Below are positions 28,501 through 40,511 of a stretch of 64,000 nucleotides of DNA, piece by piece; position 1 is the first letter of the stretch; every line of letters starts with the position of its first letter. Below the pieces are notes generated by a model. That model had not been told where the DNA came from, did no database searches, and was given only the letters and a program-made list of their open reading frames with translations. A program made the position numbers and the translations under genes. The stretch is from Acanthochlamys bracteata (lineage: Eukaryota; Streptophyta; Magnoliopsida; Pandanales; Velloziaceae): assembly GCA_019914995.1 (NCBI GenBank), contig CM034128.1:5830501-5894500 (forward strand). Direction: 5' to 3'.

Positions 28501-29599
28501 TAAACAATATAAATTCTTTTTACAAATAAATATAAACTTATCAGTCTAAATCATTGTATATTTTGACGTGTAATAGTTGATAAGTATTGGTCATTATCGT
28601 CGGCGCAGTGTATTACTGTATAGATTAAAAATTATTTCAAAAGTTGAATTGAAAGAATAAGATAAAAAACTCATTTAAACAAAACAAAAAAGGTATCATG
28701 TGTTAAGAGTTGTTGCCATTCTACAGACGTTATTGTGGATTCAGATTATTCCAAATAAAATAAGGAAAAAAGGACTACGCAATAGAGGGTTGACGTAGTA
28801 GATTGACAGATGGAAGCTAACCTTCTCTCATGGATGTGCATGATATTATTTTCTTTCGTGACAACCATGATCTTGATTACTGATTAATTAATGATATCTT
28901 AGCCTATATTATACCTAAAAAAAGTTTTTTATTAGCCATTGCTATAGCAAACCTTTTTAACTATAAGGAGTTCATAATCATCCCAAAAATAATATAAGAT
29001 GGTCAACACTAACAAATTAAAGCCATATGCATGCTAACTTTAGGTAGAACAATAACACGGAGTTGGATTAAGGATGTGATTTGATTAAATGAAGAAGTGA
29101 GTTTTGCTAAAAAATAAATATCGTAATATTAAAATTTGATAAAAAGTGAAGAGAAATAATTTTTGAAATGATAATTCTAACATATAAAATAGAGTTTAAA
29201 ATTAAATTTTAATAAAGTAAAATTTTGTACGTAAATAAAAAAAGTAAAATTTAAAGTAATAACTGAAATATATGAAATGATCAAAACCAAATTTTCGAAA
29301 AAGAATAAAAGTCTTACCATTGAAATATGTCATAAATAATAATATTATTAGATAATTAGAAATTTTTTATAATTTTTTTAATGGTAAATCTGCATTTCAA
29401 ATAAAATACCAATTCGAAGTTGATCTATTTTGCTTCAATTGTTAAAATTAAAATTTCACTCCGTTTTATTGAAACAAAAGAATAAACAGTATAGACAACA
29501 TCACACCAAAATATATATGTAAGAAAGCAAGCTGAAGAAAGAAACAATAATAAAGGAAAGAAGTAATAAAGCAAGCAAAGGAACGAAGAATTAGAGTAA

Positions 29600-30053
29600 G
29601 AAAATGAACTTGACCACGACTTCATTCGAAGGTTTGCTGTTCTGTCGTTGCCGGAAAACATGGAGATCTCCACCGAAACAAAACTCAGTAATCAAGCAAG
29701 ACCACCGCTCGTTCTCAGCGCATATATTCCTTCCTTCAAGCTCCTTTCTATCCATAACCTTTATAGCAACTAATCATCTGCTCTTCAGTTCAGTTAGGTA
29801 AAAGCCGCCGATATCTCCGAAACCTAGTCGGCGAACAAGACGCAGGTGTGACATAGAAAAATTTGTGTTTGTTGTCGTTGTCAACTGAGAAAGAGGAGAA
29901 AGAGGAGAAAGAAAAGAAAGGTTTGATTGGGCTAGAGGAAGATGAAGCAGTAGTTGATGTGGATATTGCTGATGTAGAGATGGTTCCAGAGATTGAACAG
30001 TCTGATGCACCAAAGCTCATGCTTTGTAAATAGTCTGCTAAATCTTCCGGCAT
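29600..30053 (-). pseudogene. Orphan duplicate of kinase pseudogene exon 1
   Basis: This is the duplicated exon 1 (MPEDLADYL start at 30053, Ser-rich stretch, P-loop RRLGFGDIGG). Compared with copy 1 it has one extra T in the run after HKF, which shifts the frame before the P-loop. The TGA after the P-loop and the internal deletion are shared with copy 1, so those lesions predate the duplication. The next sequence downstream on this strand is the end of duplication copy 1, so this copy has no C-lobe exon of its own. Confidence 0.88.
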
Positions 30054-30521
30054 GGTTACCTTTCAAAGAAAAAGAGAGAATTAATGATGGTTAGATGTAA
30101 TATAAGGTAAAGAGTTGAGTTGTTTTTGTTCGGAGTGGAGAGTGTGGCCTCAGTCAGACTTGTGGATGGCCTGTGCATAAGTGCAAGAAACGATATGAAC
30201 CGAAAATACACCGATCAGCCAGATATTCAAAATGCGTTATGGCTACCTTTATTTGCATATCGTCAATCATAGAGTTAAAGGCAAATAATTTTCGAGCGTA
30301 AGTATAATTAAGAAAATCAAGGTTATTGGATTATTGCTAGTGTTACTCAGTGCAAGAATTTTGTGCGTCAAATGTATTGCACATGGTAGATGCAAGTCAA
30401 TGTACGGTGGGATATTAGTTTAAATACTAAACAGTTATGTAGCATTATCACAATGATCGCTATTGATTGGGGTTTCCAAGTTTGTTATAGGAAAAAATGT
30501 TTGACATAACTAGGTAGTGAG

Positions 30522-30953
30522 TAGAAGTGTAAAAATGGGCAAGGCCAAACGGACCGGCCTGCGGCTCGTTTGGCCCGCTCATCGGTCTTTCCGGTCCGAT
30601 AACCAGTGATAGGATCAGGCCGATTTGATCCGATCCAACGGATATGATGGGCCGACTATGTTGGTCTGTCGGGTGGCCCGTCGTTTCGATCGTTTATATT
30701 GATGATTGACTTTGTCAACATTGACCGTTGACCTGGTCAAATTTAATAAAAAAATTTTATATTACTAAAAAATAAATTTTAAAAATAACAATATTTTATT
30801 TTTATCTTAAGAATAATTTTTAAATTCTATTTTTTATATAAAATAAAAATATAATTCGGATAAATGGACCGGATCGAGTCATGAGAAATGAAACTGGTTC
30901 GGACCGGTCCGGTCCGGTCTATTAACTTGGCCCGCCCCGTTTTTGCACCTATA
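30522..30953. mobile_element. Non-autonomous hAT element (MITE), copy 2
   Basis: Duplicate of the element at 24145-24579, carried along by the segmental duplication rather than by a new insertion, because the same flanking octamers are present. It differs from copy 1 by several substitutions in its left 200 bases. Confidence 0.85.
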
Positions 30954-32619
30954 ATAGTGAGTTCATAAAATATGACATTTAATAAGCTGAGTTTAAAAAA
31001 TAAGCTTTTTGGAAGATATATTTAAAATGTGAGTCAAATTTTTATATATTTAGTGAATTAGAAAATAAATTTTTGTGTATTATATTTGAAAATAAATTTT
31101 GGTAAAGAAAAATTTGAAGATTAATATACACATTTTCGAAAAAAGAAACTGAGTGCATGTTTGGCTTTCATTTTTATTTCTTTTATTTTAACTTTTCATT
31201 TTCATATTTTCTGTTAGATCTTTTATAAATTTTTTTAAATTTAAAAAAGTACAAAAAATATTATAAATTATAAATTATTATTATTATTTTTAGATAAAAA
31301 TTTATTTTTAAAAAAAACGTAAATATTTTTATTTTAAAAAATTTATTTTTAAAGTCACTCTTAGATATTTCTTTATGTTCTCTTTCCATAGATTGTTTTG
31401 AAAAAGATGATGGAATAGTTAAGGATGCCTAATCCGCTTCTTCACGTTTTCCTAACCAAAACTTATGGGGGTAAAATTTCCAAATTAAGCAATTTCGTTA
31501 CGTATATTAATTAGTTTAGATGGAATTGAAAGGAATCATAACCTTTTAGAATACAAGAAGAGTATTAGTTTGATAGGAGACCAATCGCTTAATCTTTTCC
31601 TTGATATCGTTCGGAAAGAGCTTTGTTGTCGGGTCCTTCTTTCTAGTAGAGTAACCACAACAACATCCACGGACCACAAAACACTAAAAATATTTTTCTC
31701 GAATGAAGTCTCCACTTTTGTAACTGTTTTAGTTATTAGTTGAACAAAAACGAGAATGCTTGCGCAATCTTGTTTCTCTAAAACTTCCTTGTTAGTCTTT
31801 CTTGCAACGTTGCATCAAAAGGAAACTTTGTTATAAAGTTGCACCATTGGAACAACACATCATGCACACATCCATCATGATTGGACATGGTTTTCTCCAT
31901 ACATACACTGGTATGATTATGTATAATGTAGACATCAAGGAGGCAGGAGGTTGTATATAATGGTGAATTCTAGTACACAGAAAGCCATCAACCTAGTAAT
32001 TTCAATAGGCTTTTGTAGTATCTGTATGTTTTATTTCGGTCAAAATCTATAACAGAAGTTTAAGAAAAAATTTAAAAAAATTGACCCCCTATCTTATAAA
32101 GCCGCAAAAGTGTATCTTTAGTTACAATTCGATATAATAGCGAAGCAATCCGTAAGATACATTATCCATCCAGTTAGTTGTAAAAAATTTCTACTATGGA
32201 CGTGGGAATGGTATCGTGGGCATACGTGAGAGGTCTTCGATGTGTTGAATATTTGATTTAGATAAAATTTCGTGTAGATATTTCGTGGTTTGACTAAATT
32301 TTGCCACATCTCATATACAACAATGCTGGCAATATTACAGGAGTGAAATGCTCAAGCATACACATGTAGTATATATCTCAAGGGCCATCCAACTCAATTG
32401 CAGCTCCCTCCTGATGTGTAAGACAGAGTTGTGTAGCCCTTGATAACCCGAACGATTGAAGGTGGATGACACACTGAATGAATTTTGTATAACATGATAA
32501 GGTATCAACAATAAAGTGTTTTCAATGTGACTCGAGCATAAACACAACAGACAAAACTACATGCACTTTATTTCACTTTGTTAGAAACATATCATATGTT
32601 ACATATGTCGCATTAATCT

Positions 32620-34880
32620 TGATAGTATAGTCTGTCCAACACTTTTTAGACTCGACCATCGGTCGAATAATTATTCAGACTCGATAATAATTTGAATAAT
32701 TAGTAAGATACGGCTAATGGTCAAAATTTGTCGGACTCTACTGTACTAAAATATACAAATATGTAAAATGAATGTTTTGTAAATATAAATATATAAATTA
32801 ACATTTGCAAATGTAAATCAGAAATGAATTATTGTAAGGATAAATTCAGATGTATCATTATTACCTTCGATTATTTATTGCCAGTTATGAGTAATTATTC
32901 GACTTTTAGTCTCGAAATGTAGACAAGTCGTTGTCTAGTAAGATTATATTTGATTTAAAATTTGTATGTCGCTCACTAATGGCATCAAGAAATATGGGTT
33001 CTAAGAATAAGGTGTTATTGGAATATAATTAAGGTCTAAGTGTTCGAAAAATGCTTTGGTTTGATTGGAATTTGAATACTATTTTTGGGTGTCTAACCAA
33101 AAAAGTAGATGAGCAATATTCCAATAAGACTTAATTCGACTAATGTTTGTATCTATAGATTGGTGTTCAAAGTATTCGTATATATTGAATAAGCGTCGAA
33201 TAATGACTTTCGAGAATCAGGTATTTGACTCTACTTCGAACACTATTCTTCAACATCTAACCGAAAGGAGTCAAATGGTAGTCGAAAAAAGACAAATCTC
33301 ATCAACTAATAGTTGAAGAGCGTCTGATCAATAATCCTATAGATTTGTGTTCGAAAAAGAAGGTGTTATTTAAATGTATAATGTATACAACTTGCCCAAT
33401 TTATTTCAAAGAAGGTTAAGGTTGAAGAATACTTATGTTCGAATGTTACTAGAGTACAGTTTGAACAACTGTAAGGTTACATAAAAAATTGTGTTCATCG
33501 ACGTATATTTAAAAAGTAATTGACTAGTCGACGAATATGACTATATTCGACTCAACTTGACACATCTTATAATGTAGGAAGGAGGGGTATGTTAAACGAA
33601 GTTCAATATCAAGATATTTGTTTTCAAAGAGGGTTCTACCATATTCGAACCATAGTAAAAAAAGACTAGATTTGAGTAACTAGTGAAGTACCAATAGATA
33701 CAAGCACACTAAGCAACTATGGCACACAACTTTCATAGTGAATTTTGTTTTTTTGTTCTTACAATTTATATACAAGACAAACAAAAAACAAATATGTATA
33801 TATAATAATGTTATAAAATATTTGTAATAAATACAATGAGTTGTATTAAATATCAAATAGCAAATATTTCATTCATTCCTCATGAGTCATCACCATTTGT
33901 TTTAGCTTTCGTAGCTCATATTTATGTTTGGCTCTTAATTCCTATCAAAATCTAAAATAGGTGGGAGCAATCCATAATCAAAAGAGTTCCATAGCTTCCT
34001 TCATCCTTAATTGTGGTATTTTTTCTTTGTGATGTTTCTAATGTCTTCAGCCAATAGTTAGATATTCGAGATACATCTGGGTGAACATATCACAATCTTG
34101 TTTGTGATAACAAATCTTAATCGACAACTTAATTTTGAACTTAAAAAAATAGTAGCACATTTGAACTAGATTGTAAATGCCCCTTGTTGGGATTCAAGAA
34201 TGAAAATATTTAATCTATATTTTTTGATGAGAAAATCCAAACAAATTAGGTTCAAAGAAAAAATTGATCGACTATAGTCAAAATAAGGTAGACTGCTCAC
34301 TTAATTTCAAAATGGTTTTGGTTTGAAGAAGGCAAGTCTTCGAGTTTATTCTGAATAACATAAAATTATTCTTACTATAGGATATTGTTGGGGTTTGAAA
34401 AAGAGAAGTATTTGTTTATATTTCGAAGAAAATAAAAAAGATAGGTAAAGTTTGAAGAACGAATATTTTCTATTGTATTTTGAATTAAAGTAAAACTATT
34501 TGACTTAATTTTGAATATGAATCGAGGTTCGAAGAAAGGAAGTATTCAACTGTATTTAAAAAATAAAAAAAGGATCAAGAAAATTCGAATACAGTTAAAG
34601 ATTTGAAGAAAAAAATTTCAACATATTTTGATGAGAATAAAAGTATTCGGCTTACTTTTAGATATGGTTAAGTTTCGAAGAAACAAATTCTTCATCTTCA
34701 TTTTAAAGAAAATTGAAGTCGAACATGGTTAGGAGGAACGAAAATTTTCTGACTTAGTTTCAAATAATAGTGGTTGAATAATAATTATTAAAAGTCAATA
34801 ATTTCTATTCAAAGAGTCAAAGAAGACTTTCGATCTCTATATAGAGCCCCAACAAAGACAATAAAATATAAAACTAAACA
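32620..34880. other. TCGA/TTCGAA-rich degenerate sequence, copy 2
   Basis: Second copy of the stretch at 26250-28500. Several TCGA-type words intact in copy 1 are missing one or two bases here (for example near 32970 and 34290). It is non-coding. Confidence 0.4.
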
Positions 34881-35296
34881 ATATAAATTCTTTTTACAAA
34901 TAAATATAAACTTATCAGTCTAAATCATTGTATATTTTGACGTGTAATAGTTGATAAGTATTGGTCATTATCGTCGGCGCAGTGTATTACTGTATAGATT
35001 AAAAATTATTTCAAAAGTTGAATTGAAAGAATAAGATAAAAAACTCATTTAAACAAAACAAAAAAAGGTATCATGTGTTAAGAGTTGTTGCCATTCTACA
35101 GACGTTATTGTGGATTCAGATTATTCCAAATAAAATAAGGAAAAAGGACTACGCAATAGAGGGTTGACGTAGTAGATTGACAGATGGAAGCTAACCTTCT
35201 CTCATGGATGTGCATGATATTATTTTCTTTCGTGACAACCATGATCTTGATTACTGATTAATTAATGATATCTTAGCCTATATTATACCTAAAAAA

Positions 35297-35790
35297 CAAG
35301 TACCTCTTGATGCTAAAATAGTAAAGTAGCCTAGACTTGATTAAACAAAAAAAAAACTGAACCTGTTTTGGGTCAAACCAAACATTTATGTCTCAACCTA
35401 ACGTAAGTCAATATTGAAGGCTAATAGATTTATTTTTAAAATTTTTTTATCATTTATTTTTTTCTAATTTTTTATTTTACATATAATATATATTTTATAA
35501 TATTATCTAAAATTTATTCAATTAAAAATTATAAAATTATGCTAAATTATTATTATTATTTTAAAAATTCTTTTAATAAATAAAATATTTTTTATTTTAG
35601 ATTTTTTATAGGTACTTTAAAATATTCTTAATAACCCATCGCAGGTATATCTGAACCTGTGAGGACGTGTCCCTACAGTTCTCCCGCTCTCTCACGTTCA
35701 TTCCCGCGTTGCACGAGAGGTTACTGGCCGGTCCCATTAAACATTAACATTTATTTCTTTATTGCTTTAAAACAATAAAGTAAGGTGATT
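35297..35790. other. Unique spacer upstream of the KIPK-like kinase
   Basis: AT-rich DNA with a GC-richer patch at about 35640-35740. I see no gene. The distal promoter of the downstream kinase probably falls here. Confidence 0.35.
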
Positions 35791-37303
35791 CTTCATAACA
35801 AAAAAAGAACAGAAATGAACACACAGACACAGTCGTAATGTACAGGATTGGACTCTTGTCTATGAAAACATTTTCCTGTTTCCGTTTTCTTCTTTTAAGA
35901 AATTCAGAAACCAAAATTCTCTTTCTTCTTCTTTTCTTTTTCTTATTTTCATCGGTTTCCTTTTCAGCTCATTCCTCCGCTTTGTTTCTTTATTTCTTTT
36001 CTTATTTCGATTGTTTGTATTGTTTTGGTGATCGATCGAAGGTAGAACGCTCTCCGCTTTCTTTCTCGTGAAGAACATTTATACGTGTGCTACCGCTCCC
36101 TCTCTCGAGTTCTTCGTGCTTCTTCTCTCACTCTCGCTCTCTCTTTTCGTTTCGTTTAATTCATTGATTCATCATATCAACGAGTCTTTCTTCAATCGGA
36201 TTGTTCTTCAGGTGCAGATTAATCTCTTCTATGCTCGTTTTCTTAATTTGTAATTTTCTTAAAAGTTTTTTCATGGAAAATTCTAGTCGAACTGTTTGCT
36301 TGCTTTCATTTCTTCAATCGGACTCTTCATCTGGTACGGTTTGATCTCTTCTGGTTGATGTTCTTATTTTTAAGTTTGGTAACTTTATAAAATTTTTGAC
36401 TGAATTTTTCATGGCAATTTCTAGTTGAGTTGTTTATTTGCTCCCTCTTGTTTTGGGTAATTTCTATGCATTTGTTTAAACTTTACATGGTAATTTCAAG
36501 CTAGAGTGTTTGTTTCTTTTGTGTTAGTGTTTGTTCTTTTTCAAGACCAAAAAAAGTCAATGGTGTGTAATGCGTTGTGTATTGCTAAGTGTTGTTTTCT
36601 GCCTTTGTTCTTTAAGAAATCGTTCCAGATGTTTTGGAGAAGTTTTTCGGAAATAAGAGTTTCTGGTGGTAGGCTTAATAATCTAGCCCCCTTTTTTTCT
36701 GGGATTTTATAGTGTATGCTGCTGTTGGAAGCTAACAAACTGAAAACGTGATATACTGCATCGTTTGAGCAAAATGCGCCTGTTAATTTTCCTTAGCTCT
36801 TCTTAGATTTAGGTCTTCAGTTGACAATCGACAATACTACAGTTAGATTCTTTCAATGAAGTAGGTTCATATGTCTTCTAATCGAAATATGTTTCTAAAT
36901 GTTGTAGGAACGAGTGAACTCTGTTCATGATAATGGTGAACTGTGAGTTGGTTTCAAATAAAAATGTCTTGCCGTAGTTTTTTGCCTGTCCAGAAATGTG
37001 TCGCAACTAATAATCAGCGCCTTGTGAAAAATAGCAAGATGAGGTTGTTCTTGATTTGGAGACAATCAGCTTAAGTAGAGATGCAGTGTGGTTCAATAGC
37101 TTTCAATGATTTTTCATTATGTGAATTCGAGTTTTATTTTTAGAGCTAATGATGGTTCCGAATACTTGTTGCATGTCAGATTTCTCATCCTTTCATGAAG
37201 TTTTAGATGCCTATGGATGTGCTCTTTTGACTACGTGAAGGGAGCTTCCTCAGAGATTGATCATCAGTTTTCTTCTATCTAACAGTATAGTCAAACCTAG
37301 TGC
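35791..37303 (+). promoter_or_regulatory. Promoter/5' leader of the KIPK-like kinase, probably with a leader intron
   Basis: The sequence upstream of the kinase ATG (37304) is CT-rich (about 35880-36180), as plant 5' leaders often are. It then turns AT-rich with several GT...AG possibilities. A TAG lies in frame two codons before the ATG (37298), which supports that start. Short frames here (35838-36071, 36068-36253, 36506-36712) are low-complexity and not convincing genes. Confidence 0.4.
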
Positions 37304-40049
37304 ATGTACGACTCCCTGGCAATGTTTCCATCTCGAGCTACTTCTGAGATCATTGAAGAATTATCCTTAGGACATGGTTCTAGTGTTTCTAGTTCATTAA
37401 AGTTTAAGCTGAAGAGGGATCAAACAGATGGAAAGAGTCATGTGTATCCAGTGGATGATGAGCCTGACTGGATGACCAGTGAAAATCACTCCAGAACCAC
37501 ATTAAAAAGTGGGGACCTCCTCACCAGAAGCGTGCTCCAAAAAAGCCCGATAGAAGATTTGCTCGTCAAGCATCTGGAGCAGGAAATGCCGAGCCCCTTT
37601 CTATAAAACAAGCATTAAGAAGGTTAAGCATCTCTCAGGCGTCAGAGGTGGCTGCAATGAAGAGGTTGTTAAAGCCGGCTGGCTTACCTAGTGTTTCTGA
37701 GGCTAGTAAGATCAAGAGATTGTATGCTTCCTTGGCCGTCCAAACCGATGACTTTGGTCTTTCAAAAATATCTCAAAATGGGAATGCGACAGAAACATCC
37801 CTGATGCCAATGGAGAGCACCGTAAATTCATCTGACAAAAGAGCTGAAATCCAGCCAGTGTCACAAAAAGACATGTCTGTTGGAAGTGTTGCATCTTCTT
37901 CAAACATGTCAAGTGCAATGACTCAAATGGAAGGAATGCTGGATGAGACTGATACATTCACAAAGATAGAAACCAATGGTTCATCTTCTGCAGCAGATTC
38001 AGATAGTGAAAGGAAGGTTATTTCTAAAACAGTATCTGTGCCTTCAGCTGGTATTAAAACTAGGAAGGTAAGCATACACCCATACTTGATCAAGTTATCA
38101 ATGAGGAACAAGGCTTTCCAAAGTAGGAAAGGGAAGAGCAAATCGAAATTGATACTTAGCAACTCTAGTGAGTATGTTGACAGCAATAATATTGATGCAG
38201 TATCTTGCAATACAGATTTGTCTTGCCTGAAAGAACATGGAGCTATGGCATCCTGCAGTTTGAATGCCAACATCACAGTTTGTACTAAAGATCCAAACGA
38301 TGGTCTCGGAAAACTTGCCACTACCCCAAGTGTGCCTAACTGTATGAGTGATGCAGGAGCCTTAGTCAGTGAAAGATCAAGGTTAAAGGAAAAGCGAGAA
38401 TGCTCTCAAAGTAGTCTAGGTGATCATAGTAGCAGCACAACTGTAAGTGAGCAAAGCAATCTAAGTTGCTCCCGTGGGAGGGGGAATAAGCCCCGCATGT
38501 CAGAGGATGTAAGGTGGCTAGCAATCCATCAATTTTTGGTGCAAAATGGAAAACTTAGATTGGAAGACTTCAAACTTCTCAGAAGGCTTGGTTCTGGGGA
38601 TATTGGGACGGTTTATCTCGCAAAATTAGTTGACTCAGATTGCTTGTTTGCAGTGAAGGTCATGGATAACGAATTGTTATTTAGACGGGAAAAGATGCTC
38701 AGAGCACATATGGAGAAAGAGATACTTCAATTGCTGGATCATCCATTTCTTCCAACGTTATATGCTCATTTCACTTCAACTAATCTCTCCTGTTTAGTTA
38801 TGGAGTACTGCCCAGGTGGTGACTTACATATCCTTCGACAGCGGCAACCAGGCAAGTGTTTTACTGAAGCAGCAGCCAGGTAATAATAGTAAATGATAAC
38901 TTTTTTGATATCTCAGTGACTGCACTTGAGTCAAGCTACTTCTGATAATAAACTTAGTTCATATAATGTGTGTTCTTTGAATATTAGATCTTCAATGTGT
39001 GTCTCTACATAATGCTCTCTGTGGCTCAATTTTATCAGTATGCTTGTAGCGGTAGTATAAATATTTTGTCATTGCACACCAACTCCATGACATTTGATTA
39101 ACACCAGCACCATTAGTGATATAGCAGAATTATATGTCAAACCTAGTTAACAGGACAATCACTTTTGCTTCTAGTAGAAAGCATCTCTTAGTGAGGACTT
39201 ATCTGCAGGTTTTACATTGCTGAAGCCCTCCTAGCTCTCGAATATCTTCATATGCTGGGCGTAGTATATAGAGACCTCAAACCTGAGAACATTCTAGTTC
39301 GACAGGACGGCCATATCATGCTCTCTGATTTTGACTTGTCATTAAGGTGTACTGTGAACCCTACTCTGGTAAGATCATCATCCTTGGGTGCTCATGAGCT
39401 TTCCAGGAAGCTATCAAGGCATTATTCTGAACTTGGCTCCATGGAACCACCCCCTCGTCCTCATCCATCACGGGGTCAAGTTTCATGCTTCACTCGACCA
39501 ACATTTCGCAAGCAGAAATTTGATAGTTTTCCCCAAAATAATCCTCTGCCATTACTCATAGCGGAGCCAACAGATGCACGCTCGAATTCATTTGTTGGAA
39601 CGCATGAATACCTAGCTCCGGAGGTAATCAGAGGAGATGGACATGGAAGTTCTGTAGATTGGTGGACACTTGGGGTATTTTTTTATGAACTACTATATGG
39701 CAGAACACCATTCAAAGGTGTGAAAAATGAATCCACATTAAGCAATATTATCTCCCAGCAACTGAGATTCCCAGAGGTCCCAGCTGTGAGTTCTCAAGCG
39801 AAAGACTTAATAGCAAGACTTCTGATGAAGGAGCAAGAGTGCAGGCTAGGTTCTGTCAGTGGGGCAGCTGAAATTAAGCAACATCCGTTCTTCAAGGGCC
39901 TCAACTGGGCATTGGTCCGCTGTGCTGTGCCTCCTATTACCCCGAAGAGTAATGATAGTGCAACTTCCTTAGCGACGAATCAGAAAAGCGAAGCCAAGTG
40001 TCTGGATTTCACAGCTGATGGCAAAACAGTGGAGTTTGAGCTCTTCTAA
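37304..40049 (+). CDS. AGC-VIII Ser/Thr protein kinase, KIPK/D6PK-related, with a -1 frameshift in exon 1
   Basis: Exon 1 is 37304-38879 and exon 2 is 39209-40049, with a GT-AG intron at 38880-39208. The N-terminal 400 or so residues are Ser-rich and hold the block [18 protein letters not shown], shared with KIPK-type kinases. The kinase domain has P-loop [10 protein letters not shown], catalytic lysine in FAVKVMD, HRD-equivalent [11 protein letters not shown] in place of DFG (the plant AGC-VIII signature), an activation-segment insert, THEYLAPE and DWWTLG. The C-terminus FELF fits the PDK1-interacting FxxF motif. The family phosphorylates PIN-type auxin carriers or acts with the KCBP kinesin; which applies here is unknown. 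The frame breaks at about 37500-37515: one missing base before GGGG converts an expected KSWGPP to KSGDLL and leads to a stop. With that base the product would be about 805 aa. All other features look functional. Confidence 0.9.
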
Positions 40050-40511
40050 AATGAGATTGTATAGGCTGTTACCTCAATAGCTGTACAGATCCTGGTTTAG
40101 TCCTTAAATCAGGATGTTTTTGGTTTCCTGATAATATGAATAGGATATGTACATCCTTTTGAGAAATGTTAATATGTATGCCATATACAAAATAAAATTC
40201 TTCAACCTTTTTTCTATAGCCCTAGTAACTTGATTGCTGTTGCAAGTTGAGGTTGTGTATAATTTCACGAATGGATCAGACATTCCATGACAGAGTGAAC
40301 CGATGCAATGATACATTGAACTCCACTTCAATTTTCTTGTCTGCTTTGTCTAATTTCAGTTCCAATATGTAAGAACAGGACCACTACGCAATATAGAATT
40401 GATTCATCCCAAATTTGCAAGCACCGCCTGTTCATGTAAGACTATGCTTATACATGTCGACAAGTCCAACAGCCCGTGCTATTTACACTCTATGGCTTCT
40501 ATGATATCATA
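40050..40511. terminator. Convergent 3' regions of the kinase and invertase genes
   Basis: The kinase stop (40047-40049, plus) and the invertase stop (40512-40514, minus) face each other across 462 bases. AATAAA at 40191-40196, about 140 bases past the kinase stop, is a good plant polyadenylation signal for the kinase. No other gene fits. Confidence 0.5.

Larger units (their letters stand above)
22548..28923. repeat. Tandem segmental duplication, copy 1 (about 6.4 kb)
   Basis: This segment is repeated almost base for base, head to tail, at 28924-35296. The left boundary falls at AGTTTTTTATTAG (22548), and the same sequence begins copy 2 at 28924. The right boundary follows ATTATACCTAAAAAA. 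It contains exon 1 of the kinase pseudogene, part of its intron, a hAT MITE (24145) and a long TCGA-motif-rich non-coding stretch. Only short A-runs are shared at the breakpoints. Confidence 0.95.
28924..35296. repeat. Tandem segmental duplication, copy 2 (about 6.4 kb)
   Basis: This is the second head-to-tail copy of 22548-28923. Differences are mainly single-base indels in A/T runs plus a few clustered substitutions (in the hAT MITE and near 32448). The right edge is where CCTAAAAAA is followed by unique CAAGTACCTC at about 35297. Confidence 0.95.

Noticed and set aside
35838-36253. Short plus-strand frames upstream of the kinase as a separate gene
   Set aside because: Pyrimidine-rich leader composition explains them, and no domain is present.
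38880-39208. Possible frameshift between the two halves of the kinase domain
   Set aside because: It is a proper GT-AG intron at the position shared by AGC-VIII kinases.
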